Assembly: GCA_964594365.1 (NCBI GenBank)
Contig: CAZQMB010000015.1
Span: 1 to 28,744 of the forward strand
Length of the DNA stretch: 28,744 bases
DNA from: CAIUSP01 sp964594365
Lineage (GTDB): Bacteria; Actinomycetota; Thermoleophilia; Solirubrobacterales; 70-9
Direction of reading: 5' to 3'
In this document: positions 7,340 to 14,802 of the stretch, piece after piece
Layout: each line of letters begins with the position of its first letter
Position numbering within the stretch: position 1 is the stretch's first letter
Program-made: the position numbers and the translations under genes
Notes under the pieces: generated by a model
Told to the model about the DNA's origin: nothing
The model's database searches: none
The model's input: the letters and a program-made list of their open reading frames with translations, nothing else

Positions 7340-8871
7340 GCGCACGACCGGGAGTTGCCTATCTGGTCGGTGCAGGGCCCGGCGATCCTGGTCTGCTCAC
7401 CGCACGGGCGATCGAGCTGATCGGCTCCGCCGATGTGATCCTCTACGACCGTCTGATTCCGGATCAAGCCACCTCGCTGGCGCGTTCGGACTGCGAGCTC
7501 GTATACGTGGGGAAGCTCCCCAACCGACACGCGCTGCCGCAGCGCGAGATCGAGGAGTTGATGGTCGAGCGCGCCAAGGCGGGAAAGAGCGTGGTCAGGC
7601 TCAAAGGCGGGGATCCGTTCGTCTTCGGAAGGGGCGGCGAAGAGGCAGAGTCACTTATCGAGGCGGGGCTGCCCTTCGAGGTCGTTCCGGGGGTCACCGC
7701 GGGAATCGCGGCCAGCGCCTATGCCGGGATACCGGTGACCCATCGCGACGAGGCTTCCGCGGTGGCATTCGTGACCGGTCACGAGGACCCGACCAAGGAA
7801 GGGGCCGGTAGGACGACCTCGACCCCTCTCGAGTACGCAGGCTTGGCCTCCTTCCCCGGAACGCTCGTCTTCTACATGGGGGTCGGTCGCCTCGGAGAGA
7901 TTGCGCAGGAACTGATCGACTGTGGGCGAGATCCAGATGAGCCGAGTGCTGTGATCGAACGCGGCACGCTTCCGGGGCAGCGGTCGGTGGTGGCGCCACT
8001 CTCACGGATCGCCGATGAGGTCGCCGCAGCCGGGATCAAGCCGCCCGCGATCACGGTCGTCGGTCACGTCAGCAAGCTCTCCGAGCGCATCGCCTGGCTC
8101 CAGAACCGACCCCTGAACGGTCTGCGCGTCGTGGTTACGCGAGCCAGACCGCAGGCGAGCGGTCTCGCCGACCGACTGGCCGAACTCGGAGCCGAGCCCT
8201 TGCAGTTACCGGCGATCCGGATAGAACCGACCTTGGACACCGACGAGGTCGCTTCCGCTGCCCAGGCGATTGACGCCTACTCGCTGATCTGCCTGACCAG
8301 CCCGAACGGCGCGAACCTGCTCTTCGAGGCCCTCGCGGCCGCAGGCAAGGACGCACGGTCTCTCGCCGGCGCAACCGTTGCGGCGATCGGTCCAGGCACG
8401 GCCGACGCGCTCCGATCCCACGGAGTGATCGCCGACGTGATCCCGGAGAAGTTCGTGGCCGAGGAACTGGTGGCGGCGCTCGATCAGGTCGAGGTAGAAG
8501 GCAAACGCGTCCTCGTGGCGCGCGCCGCCGAGGCACGCGATGTGCTCCCTGATGCATTGGCGGAGCGCGAGGCCGAGGTCGACGTGGTGGCTCTCTACCG
8601 AACCGTCGCCGAGGACCTCGATGACGAGACGATCGCCTCCGCCAGCGACGCCGACTATGTCACCTTCACCTCCTCCTCCACCGTGAGGAACCTGCTCGGA
8701 GCTCTGCCAGGAGGGTCTCTGCCTGGCTCTCCGCGAGTGGTCTCGATCGGTCCGGTCACCTCCGAGACCGCTCGCGAGGCGGGACTCGAAGTCGACGTCG
8801 AAGCCTCCCGCCACGACATCGAAGGCCTGATCGAGGCCCTGGTCGAGGATGCAGCGGCGCACAGGGGCTAA
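7336..8871 (+). CDS. cobA-hemD: Fused uroporphyrinogen-III C-methyltransferase / uroporphyrinogen-III synthase
   Basis: This 511-residue protein has two domains. Residues 1-250 are the SAM-dependent methyltransferase that makes precorrin-2 for sirohaem/cobalamin: LVGAGPGDPGLLT (10-22) and RLKGGDPFVFGRGGEE (88-103) are the SAM and substrate loops, and GHEDP (148-152) is in place. Residues ~260-511 are uroporphyrinogen-III synthase, starting with LNGLRVVVTRAR and ending in the TFTSSSTVRNLL segment; this domain closes the hydroxymethylbilane made by HemC. CobA-HemD fusions are known in actinobacteria and firmicutes. The fusion places the branch point (haem versus sirohaem/B12) on one polypeptide. 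It is translationally coupled to hemC and is the last gene of the operon; its TAA stop lies inside a putative promoter for the next gene. Confidence 0.95.
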   Translation: MSARPGVAYLVGAGPGDPGLLTARAIELIGSADVILYDRLIPDQATSLARSDCELVYVGKLPNRHALPQREIEELMVERAKAGKSVVRLKGGDPFVFGRGGEEAESLIEAGLPFEVVPGVTAGIAASAYAGIPVTHRDEASAVAFVTGHEDPTKEGAGRTTSTPLEYAGLASFPGTLVFYMGVGRLGEIAQELIDCGRDPDEPSAVIERGTLPGQRSVVAPLSRIADEVAAAGIKPPAITVVGHVSKLSERIAWLQNRPLNGLRVVVTRARPQASGLADRLAELGAEPLQLPAIRIEPTLDTDEVASAAQAIDAYSLICLTSPNGANLLFEALAAAGKDARSLAGATVAAIGPGTADALRSHGVIADVIPEKFVAEELVAALDQVEVEGKRVLVARAAEARDVLPDALAEREAEVDVVALYRTVAEDLDDETIASASDADYVTFTSSSTVRNLLGALPGGSLPGSPRVVSIGPVTSETAREAGLEVDVEASRHDIEGLIEALVEDAAAHRG

Positions 8872-8874
8872 ATT
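8869..8874 (+). promoter_or_regulatory. Putative -10 element (TAAATT) overlapping the cobA-hemD stop codon
   Basis: The TAA stop of the fused gene forms the first half of TAAATT. The hexamer ends 6 nt before the next ATG at 8881, the spacing seen at the other leaderless starts in this window. The downstream pair may therefore have its own promoter besides read-through from the operon. Confidence 0.42.
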
Positions 8875-8880
8875 CGACCG

Positions 8881-9696
8881 ATGACCGATCCGAGGCCCAT
8901 CACCTTCCTCTCCGACTACGGATACGAAGATGAGTTCGCCGGTGTCTGCCGAGCGGTGATCTCCCAGATCGCACCCGATGCGCTGGTGGTCGATCTCGGC
9001 CATGCGATCGGTCGACAGGATGTCCTCCACGGCGCGGTGGCGCTCGCGAACTCCCTGCCCTTCTGCTCACCGGGAGTGCATCTTGCAGTAGTCGATCCCG
9101 GGGTGGGCACCGCCCGCCGCGGCGTTGCGATCAGGGTCGAAGACCAGAACCGGATCCTGGTGGGGCCGGACAATGGGTTGTTCACCCTCGCCCTCGAGCG
9201 TTTCGGGGGCGCAGCCGAGGCGGTCGACCTCGATTCCTCCGCCTTCAGACTCGCGCCCGTCTCGGCGACGTTCCACGGACGGGACATCTTCGCGCCGGTG
9301 GCAGCGCACCTCGCGATGGGCGCACGACTTGAAGAGGCCGGGACTCCTCTCGACCCGGGCGAGTTGACCAGGATCGATATCCCCGTTGCCCTCGTCGCAG
9401 ATGGTCGGGCAACAGCCCACTGCCTCTACGTGGACCACTTCGGGAACGCTGCGCTCGATCTCGATACCGAGCAGATCGTCGACTGGGAACTCGAGACGGG
9501 CTCGCGAATCCGGATAGCGGCCCCGGACGGGTCATTCGAAGCGGTCTGGGCGAATACCTTCGACGATGCCGAGCCGGGCGACCTGCTGCTCTTCGAGGAT
9601 TCATCGGGTTCGATCGCGATCGCGGCGAACGGTGGCAATGCTGCCGCTCTGCTGGATCTCGCTCCCCGCTGCCAGGTAGAACTCACGCCCGCCTGA
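8881..9696 (+). CDS. S-adenosyl-L-methionine hydroxide adenosyltransferase (SAM hydrolase, DUF62)
   Basis: This 271-residue protein is of the fluorinase/chlorinase superfamily; members without halide chemistry convert SAM and water/hydroxide to adenosine and methionine. The N-terminal domain begins ITFLSDYGYEDEFAG (7-21), includes VVDLGHAI and VVDPGVGT, and has LVGPDNGL. The C-terminal barrel carries VDHFGNA, a signature of the family. There is no evidence for the extra loop of true fluorinases. The gene follows a SAM-consuming methyltransferase (CobA domain) by 9 nt, which may be coincidence or SAM/adenosine balancing. Its physiological role is poorly understood across the family. A TTG-started birA follows after 5 nt. 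Confidence 0.9.
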   Translation: MTDPRPITFLSDYGYEDEFAGVCRAVISQIAPDALVVDLGHAIGRQDVLHGAVALANSLPFCSPGVHLAVVDPGVGTARRGVAIRVEDQNRILVGPDNGLFTLALERFGGAAEAVDLDSSAFRLAPVSATFHGRDIFAPVAAHLAMGARLEEAGTPLDPGELTRIDIPVALVADGRATAHCLYVDHFGNAALDLDTEQIVDWELETGSRIRIAAPDGSFEAVWANTFDDAEPGDLLLFEDSSGSIAIAANGGNAAALLDLAPRCQVELTPA

Positions 9697-9701
9697 GACG
9701 G

Positions 9702-10436
9702 TTGCAGGAGCCGATCTCCATTCGTCTCGGGTGTCCGCATCGCCATCTCGAGGTGACGGACTCGACCAACGAGCGCGCCAAGTCGCTTGCGGAGGCTGGA
9801 GCACCCGGTGGTCTCGTAGTCACAGCCGGCAGCCAGGTTGCCGGGCGCGGGCGCCGAGGGCGCAGCTGGTTTGCGGTTCCCGGCTCCTCCCTGCTCTACT
9901 CGGCACTGCTGCGGCCCCTCGGCGATCGCCCCCTGCTGCCGCTGCTGGTCCCGATCGCGGTATGCGAAACGGCGGAGGAACTCGGCAACCGTGCGTGCGA
10001 GATCAAGTGGCCGAATGACGTCTGGGTAGATGGCCGCAAGCTCGCCGGTGTGCTGATCGAGGGAAGGCCGGATTCCGACCCGGCTGACAGCTGGGCGGTG
10101 ATCGGGATCGGACTCAATCTGGATCTGTCCGAGGTCCGGGTACCCGACGACCTCGAGGGACAGGTGGCCTGGCTCGGTCGGGAGGTCGATCGAGACCAGA
10201 CGCTGGAGCGACTCAACCGGACTCTCGAATCATGGCTCTCGGCCGACGACGCGAAGATCCTCGAGGAGTTCAGACGGAGGGATCTGCTCGCGGGGCGGGA
10301 ACTCGAGTGGGATGGCGGAGCGGGTACCGCGCGGGGAATAGACGATCGAGGCCACCTGCTGGTCGAGACCGACGGCGAGACGATCGCACTCGGCGCAGGA
10401 GAGGTGTCGCTCGGGGCACACCTCAGAGGTGAGTAG
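9702..10436 (+). CDS. birA: Biotin--[acetyl-CoA-carboxylase] ligase (catalytic domain only)
   Basis: This 244-residue enzyme attaches biotin to the carrier domains of biotin-dependent carboxylases through biotinyl-AMP. DSTNERAKSLAE opens the catalytic domain; GRGRRGRSWF is the biotinyl-AMP loop; KWPNDVWVDGRKLAGVLIEG (a family hallmark) carries the catalytic Lys; and IGIGLNLDL follows. The C-terminal SH3-like cap is present (GTARGIDDRGHLLVETD). There is no N-terminal winged helix, so it is a group I ligase and not a biotin repressor. The start is a TTG 5 nt after the SAM hydrolase stop; a GTG at 9753 is too late because it would remove the first strand of the domain. It ends 5 nt before the stop of the convergent helicase gene. 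Confidence 0.92.
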   Translation: MQEPISIRLGCPHRHLEVTDSTNERAKSLAEAGAPGGLVVTAGSQVAGRGRRGRSWFAVPGSSLLYSALLRPLGDRPLLPLLVPIAVCETAEELGNRACEIKWPNDVWVDGRKLAGVLIEGRPDSDPADSWAVIGIGLNLDLSEVRVPDDLEGQVAWLGREVDRDQTLERLNRTLESWLSADDAKILEEFRRRDLLAGRELEWDGGAGTARGIDDRGHLLVETDGETIALGAGEVSLGAHLRGE

Positions 10437-10441
10437 CTGGC

Positions 10442-12931
10442 CTACTCCTCGCTGGAGTCAGCCGAGGGAGCGTCATCGGTCCTCTTCTCCTGCTCCTTCT
10501 CGGACTTGGATGTACTTGCAGACTCTCCATTGGTGGCCCCTCCATCTGCGGCCTTGCGCGCACCGCGACGGCGACGCTTGCGTCGACGGGATCCGCTCTT
10601 CGGGAAATTCCTCAACAGCTCCCGTGCGGTAGCCGACGGCTTGCGGGCGGCTCTCATCCGGGCGCCTCGCAGGACCTCTTCTCCCTCCGGCGTGTGTGCC
10701 ACGGCAGCGGCGAGGAGGGCGGTCGCCAGTCGACGATCCTGGTTGCGGGAAGCCTGGACCAGGCGGCGAGCGTTTCGGCCGTGGGCGCGGCCTGATGAGT
10801 TGACCAGCAACCCGAGCAGACGTTTGGTCTCCGGCCAGCGCTGAACCGCATACTCCTCGTGGAGTTCCCGGGTGTATGAGGCGAGGCGCCAGATCCATGC
10901 CTGGGCTTGATCACGTCGGCCTATCCGACGCTCGGCGAGCGCTTCGAGCAGGGCCTTGCTGCCCGCACGACGATCCTCACGCGACCAGGTGCCCACCGTA
11001 TCGACGGCGTCGTCGAACGCTTCAGGGTCCTCGAGCAGAGCGATCTCGGCGAGGGCCTTGAGCCTGAGTTGCGCGTTCCGGTTGCGCTGGACGCAGGTGA
11101 GGAGGAATCGCTTTCGCAGTTCCTTCGTCTCGTCCCCCTGGAGCATCGCCTTGGCGCGCCGCCAGCCGTTCGTATTGACCCTCGATCCGGCGAGTGCAGC
11201 CCAGACGTGCTGTTCGGAGTGATCGAGGTTCTCGACCGCAGTCCTCCAGAGGTCTCGCTCCAGCACCTCGAGACGGCGTTGAGACTCACCCGAGACCGGC
11301 ACGATCCTCTTCTCGACTCGCACCTGACGCCCGCGACCTCGCCTGACCGGACCGACCACGATCGCGCCGCCACGGTAGACGTCACGATCGAGCAGGCTGT
11401 GAAGGGTGACGATCGATTCGTCGTGGGTGGTGGCCGGATGGACGAAATCGATCACGATCCCGGCCTCCTTACCGGGATTTCGCCGAGTGACCCTGCCGAC
11501 CCGCTGCTGATAGATCCTCCGCGAAGCGGTCGGTGCCAGATGCATGCAGATGGTGGCCCGAGGTGAGTTCCAGCCTTCGGCGAGGAGCATCGCGTTGCAC
11601 AGCACATCGACCTCGCCGCGCTCGAAGCCCGCGAGGATCTCAGCCAACTCCAGCTTGGGGGTCTCACCCGAAACGGCCTGGGCGTTTATGCCTGCGTCCC
11701 GGAACGCCTTCGCGACGTTGTTCGCGTGTTTCACCCCGGCCGTATAGACGACGCCGGGGATCTTCCGGAAACGAGAGGCATAGAGATCCGCGATCGCGAG
11801 GTTGAACGGTTCTTGGTCGAGCAGCTTCGCCAGCTCCTCCTGATCGAAGTCCTGATCTACCTCTCCCTTGCGAAGAGGCACCTTCGCGATCGTCCTCACA
11901 CCCGGTCCCGGGGGTATGCGGATGCATCGGAGGGGAGAGATGACACCCCGACGGGCTGCCTGGGCGAGGTCGAACCGGGAGGTCTGGGTGGGGAAGAGAT
12001 CGGCCACATGTCGCGCAATCAACGCGCCGGTGGCCGTCATCCCGATGTAGGTGGGTCCCTGCCAACCGCGGATGCACGCGCTCGTCTTCTCTCCCAGAGC
12101 GGTGTGGGCCTCATCGCAAATGACGATCGAATACGAGTCGGAGATCTTGCCCGCGTTGCGGACGAACCACTGATAGGTCTCGACGGTCACCGGCCCATCC
12201 GCCCGGTCATCCGTTCCCATCAAGGGGGGCGAGAGGCGATCGGCATAACCACGTGTGGATATCTCCCCGATGAACTGATCGACGAGGTTCCTCCTGTGGG
12301 TGAGGATCAGGATGCCGCCGGTCCTCGATGCCTCGACGAAACCGACCGCCGCCACGGTCTTACCGGCACCGGTGGCGTGTTCGAACCAGAACCTGCGAGC
12401 GGCGCCAGGGTCGTCGACGACCTCGGCCACCACCTCTTCCTCCGTGGCTTCCTCCTCCCAGTCCTGTGGCTCCTCGTCCGGATCGAGCGCTTCATCGTCA
12501 GCCGCGGAATCGCCGTTGACCGGTGCCACGGGAGGCTGGGAGGTGTCGACCGATGCGCTGACAGAGGAGGCGATCTCCTCCTCCTGGACATCCGAGATCA
12601 GTACGGCGAGGGTTCCCGACAGAGCGTCGACCTGATGCTCCGAGAGTTCGGTGCCGTCCACGAGCTTGGGCGGCTCTTCGGCGAGGAGTCGCTCCAAGCC
12701 GAGGAGCAACGAGTACTGCCGCCGCCACTCGATCGAAGGCGACTCTCGGCCATCGGCTATCTCCGCGAGGGCGGCATCGAAAGCCTCGCGCCTCGGTGTA
12801 CCTGCGACGAGGTCCTTCAGCTTCTCGCCCTCGAGCAGGAATGGCTCCAACGCGAAGTCTCTCGCGCTTTCGAGTTGCGCCTTGGTTGGCGCCTTTGCCG
12901 CCTTGGCGGCCGACTTGGTGGTTTCAGCCAT
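10442..12931 (-). CDS. SF2 DEAD/DEAH-type helicase with acidic insertion and basic tail
   Basis: This 829-residue protein is a superfamily 2 helicase/translocase. Walker A is HATGAGKT (185-192), motif Ia includes ILTHRRNLVDQF, the DEAH box is ICDEAH (271-276), motif III is MTATG (298-302), and motif VI is QQRVGRVTR (475-483). The two-RecA core resembles type III restriction/UvrB-like 'ResIII' helicases. Three things are odd. The HQVDALSG segment that looks like the Q-motif (99-106) is separated from Walker A by about 80 residues, largely acidic (DWEEEATEEEVVAEVVDD). After the core (~530) there is a ~250-residue helical region without recognisable domains. The C-terminus is strongly basic (RRRKRRRRGARK) and then polar. 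No methyltransferase or nuclease is adjacent, so a restriction role is not supported; DNA or RNA repair or remodelling is more likely. Confidence 0.85.
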   Translation of the reverse strand: MAETTKSAAKAAKAPTKAQLESARDFALEPFLLEGEKLKDLVAGTPRREAFDAALAEIADGRESPSIEWRRQYSLLLGLERLLAEEPPKLVDGTELSEHQVDALSGTLAVLISDVQEEEIASSVSASVDTSQPPVAPVNGDSAADDEALDPDEEPQDWEEEATEEEVVAEVVDDPGAARRFWFEHATGAGKTVAAVGFVEASRTGGILILTHRRNLVDQFIGEISTRGYADRLSPPLMGTDDRADGPVTVETYQWFVRNAGKISDSYSIVICDEAHTALGEKTSACIRGWQGPTYIGMTATGALIARHVADLFPTQTSRFDLAQAARRGVISPLRCIRIPPGPGVRTIAKVPLRKGEVDQDFDQEELAKLLDQEPFNLAIADLYASRFRKIPGVVYTAGVKHANNVAKAFRDAGINAQAVSGETPKLELAEILAGFERGEVDVLCNAMLLAEGWNSPRATICMHLAPTASRRIYQQRVGRVTRRNPGKEAGIVIDFVHPATTHDESIVTLHSLLDRDVYRGGAIVVGPVRRGRGRQVRVEKRIVPVSGESQRRLEVLERDLWRTAVENLDHSEQHVWAALAGSRVNTNGWRRAKAMLQGDETKELRKRFLLTCVQRNRNAQLRLKALAEIALLEDPEAFDDAVDTVGTWSREDRRAGSKALLEALAERRIGRRDQAQAWIWRLASYTRELHEEYAVQRWPETKRLLGLLVNSSGRAHGRNARRLVQASRNQDRRLATALLAAAVAHTPEGEEVLRGARMRAARKPSATARELLRNFPKSGSRRRKRRRRGARKAADGGATNGESASTSKSEKEQEKRTDDAPSADSSEE

Positions 12932-13035
12932 GAGGGCTATTCGTTCCTGGCGGGGCCTCTACCGACAACTGATGGATGGCAGGTGCCTCGCCGAGAATTC
13001 AGGTGTTCCGGTATCCACTTCGGACCCGGAGCTGG

Positions 13036-13058
13036 TGACTCGATCTCTCACCGAGTCA
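13036..13058. promoter_or_regulatory. Perfect 7-bp inverted repeat, putative operator
   Basis: TGACTCG at 13036-13042 and CGAGTCA at 13052-13058 are perfect inverted copies separated by 9 nt. They lie in the 183-nt region between the divergent helicase and TlpA genes. The TATTTA at 13066-13071 downstream could be a -10 box, so the repeat would cover its -35 region. It may bind a dimeric regulator. Confidence 0.35.
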
Positions 13059-13114
13059 GTGCACGTATTTAACCACGCGGGAGTCCAATCCGGGTGGGCA
13101 ATCGTCACCATACG

Positions 13115-13702
13115 ATGATCATCCGCTCACAGCCAAAGACCAGCCTCCTGATCGGCCTCGTCGCTGTCCTGTCCCTCGCCGTGGGCCTGACCGGCTGCGG
13201 TGATGATGCAGGTAACCCCGAATCCAAGTTGACGCTCGCCCAAGCGACCGAGCGGATTCCCGATGCTCCGGCTCCGCTGAGACGGGTGCGGGCCCAGGCG
13301 AACCAACTGCTGCCCGGAGGGACGACCGCCTTCGAGGAGCGGATCTCGGATCTGCGCGGCTACCCGATCGTGGTCAACAAGTGGGCCTCCTGGTGCGGTC
13401 CCTGCCGGTTCGAGTTCCCACTCTTCCAGCAAGCCGCGATCCAGTACGGCGAAAGCGTCGGTTTCATCGGAGTGGACTCCGATGACGCAGAGGCACCGGC
13501 CTCTACCTTCCTGCAGAGTCTCCCCTTGCCTTATCCCTCTTACCTGGATCCGAACTCCGAGATAGCCGATCTGATCAAGGCCCCTACCGCCTTCCCGGCG
13601 ACCGCGTTCTTCGACCGACGGGGTCGCCTGGTCCACCTCAAGCAGGGCGTCTACTCGGATGAACAGGAGTTGATCGCGGACATCGAGCGCTGGGCCAGAT
13701 GA
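13115..13702 (+). CDS. TlpA/ResA-like thioredoxin-fold lipoprotein
   Basis: This 195-residue protein has a lipoprotein signal: a basic start, a hydrophobic run (LLIGLVAVLSLAVGL) and lipobox LTGC with Cys28 as the lipid anchor. The thioredoxin fold follows with active site WCGPC (93-97) in KWASWCGPCRFEFP and the cis-Pro segment AFPATAFF. TlpA/ResA/CcmG-type proteins are extracytoplasmic thiol-disulphide reductases, some of which reduce apocytochrome c for haem attachment. That role would fit the ccm operon in this window, but the gene is separated from it by three genes, so it is inference. The ATG at 13115 gives a compact signal peptide; a GTG at 13094 would add seven residues. The stop overlaps the next start by ATGA. 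Confidence 0.88.
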   Translation: MIIRSQPKTSLLIGLVAVLSLAVGLTGCGDDAGNPESKLTLAQATERIPDAPAPLRRVRAQANQLLPGGTTAFEERISDLRGYPIVVNKWASWCGPCRFEFPLFQQAAIQYGESVGFIGVDSDDAEAPASTFLQSLPLPYPSYLDPNSEIADLIKAPTAFPATAFFDRRGRLVHLKQGVYSDEQELIADIERWAR

Positions 13703-14748
13703 CCAAGGGGGAATCCACCCCGGAGGTCCGGTTGGACCAGTTGACCGGACTGCGGACGATCCTCGCTCCCGCACGGGCAGACCGCCCGATGGACTTCGGA
13801 ATCGCCGAACACGGACCGGTCGCAGATCACAGTTGCCCGTTCTGCGAGGGCAACGAGCAGGACACACCGGCGGAGCTGTGGGCGGATCGTCCCGGGGGTG
13901 AAGCGGGTGGCCCCGGCTGGTTGGTGCGCGCGGTCCCGAACCTCTACCCGGCCCTCGGGGGAGCAGCGGGCAGCGGAGCAGGGGCTGCGACAGCGGGTGA
14001 CCCACTGAAGGCAGCGGCTCGGGCTGCCCGGGTGGAGCTCTTCGAGAGGGTTCCGGCCAACGGGGAACACGAGGTGATCGTCCACTCGCCCGAGCATCTC
14101 CGGTCACTCACCCAACTGGATGAACGTTCGCTGTCAGCAGCGGTGAACGGCTGGAGGGAGCGCATCAGGGCTCACCGGGACAGCCGCTGCGTCCAGCTGA
14201 TCGTCAACGAGGGCCCAGATGCTGGTGCGTCGCTCGAGCACACTCACGCCCAGCTCTACGCGATGGACTTCGTTCCCGCGGCGATCGCGCGGGAACGGGA
14301 ACGGTTCCGCTCGCACCACGAGGCAACCAACGGTGGCGAATTGCTGGCCGACATAGTCAGCGAGGAGATTCGACGCGACGAACGGGTGGTGGCGGTCGAC
14401 GACGAAGCAGTCCTGATCTGTCCCTGGGCATCACGCAGCCCGTTCGAGTTGCGTCTGATCCCACGACGAACCGAAGGGGACTTCGCCGCCGACGACATGG
14501 ACGGATTTGGGGTCGGCATGCTCGCCACTGCGCTGAGCGCGCTCCAGGCCCGCTTCGGCAGCGAACCGCAGTTGAACCTGTGGGTCAGGACGGCGCCGAG
14601 AGGAGCGGAGCCGTTCCACTGGCACATCGACATCGCCCCCAGGCTCTCGATCCGCGCCAGCTACGAGATCGCCACGGGCGTCGACATCAACATCTTCCCG
14701 CCAGAGCGCGCTGCCAGAGAGCTCAGAGAAGCGATCGGCAACTCCTGA
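13699..14748 (+). CDS. Galactose-1-phosphate uridylyltransferase-like (HIT superfamily) nucleotidyltransferase
   Basis: This 349-residue protein belongs to the GalT branch of the HIT superfamily, which moves a nucleoside monophosphate between sugar phosphates through a histidine-bound intermediate. The metal-binding CPFC (46-49) lies in DHSCPFCEGNE. EHEVIVHSPEH (123-133) matches the GalT strand that carries another metal ligand. The active site is HTHAQ (181-185), with H183 the likely nucleophile, preceded by NEGPDAGASLE. FHWHIDIAPR near residue 310 supports a full-length two-domain protein. The HPHGQ motif of classical GalT is altered, and such enzymes may act on UDP-, ADP- or GDP-sugars; the substrate is left open. 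Its ATGA overlap with the TlpA gene is unexpected functionally. A strong hairpin lies 2 nt after the stop. Confidence 0.82.
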   Translation: MTKGESTPEVRLDQLTGLRTILAPARADRPMDFGIAEHGPVADHSCPFCEGNEQDTPAELWADRPGGEAGGPGWLVRAVPNLYPALGGAAGSGAGAATAGDPLKAAARAARVELFERVPANGEHEVIVHSPEHLRSLTQLDERSLSAAVNGWRERIRAHRDSRCVQLIVNEGPDAGASLEHTHAQLYAMDFVPAAIARERERFRSHHEATNGGELLADIVSEEIRRDERVVAVDDEAVLICPWASRSPFELRLIPRRTEGDFAADDMDGFGVGMLATALSALQARFGSEPQLNLWVRTAPRGAEPFHWHIDIAPRLSIRASYEIATGVDINIFPPERAARELREAIGNS

Positions 14749-14750
14749 AC

Positions 14751-14778
14751 GACCAAGGGCCCCGAAGGGCCCTTGGTC
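14751..14778. terminator. Perfect 12-bp hairpin between convergent genes
   Basis: GACCAAGGGCCC (14751-14762), loop CGAA, then GGGCCCTTGGTC (14767-14778) form a perfect 12-bp stem with a tetraloop. It begins 2 nt after the GalT-like stop and lies 24 nt from the stop of the convergent DUF805 gene. There is no U-tract on either side, so it may be a bidirectional terminator of the U-less type or a 3'-end stabiliser. Confidence 0.75.
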
Positions 14779-14802
14779 TCGAAACGGTCCGATTCAGAGT
14801 GA

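Noticed and set aside
6313..7530. 405-codon minus-strand frame across hemC and cobA
   Set aside because: Ser/Arg/Pro-rich shadow of two well-supported genes on the plus strand.
9702..10436. BirA as a biotin-operon repressor
   Set aside because: No N-terminal winged-helix region is present before the catalytic domain.
10442..12931. Type III or type I restriction subunit
   Set aside because: The motor resembles ResIII helicases, but there is no nuclease motif seen and no modification gene beside it.
11726..13072. 448-codon plus-strand frame antisense to the helicase
   Set aside because: The minus strand carries all helicase motifs. The plus frame has no recognisable domain and low-complexity content typical of shadows.
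13127..14107. 326-codon minus-strand frame across the TlpA and GalT-like genes
   Set aside because: Shadow of two genes with intact catalytic motifs on the plus strand.
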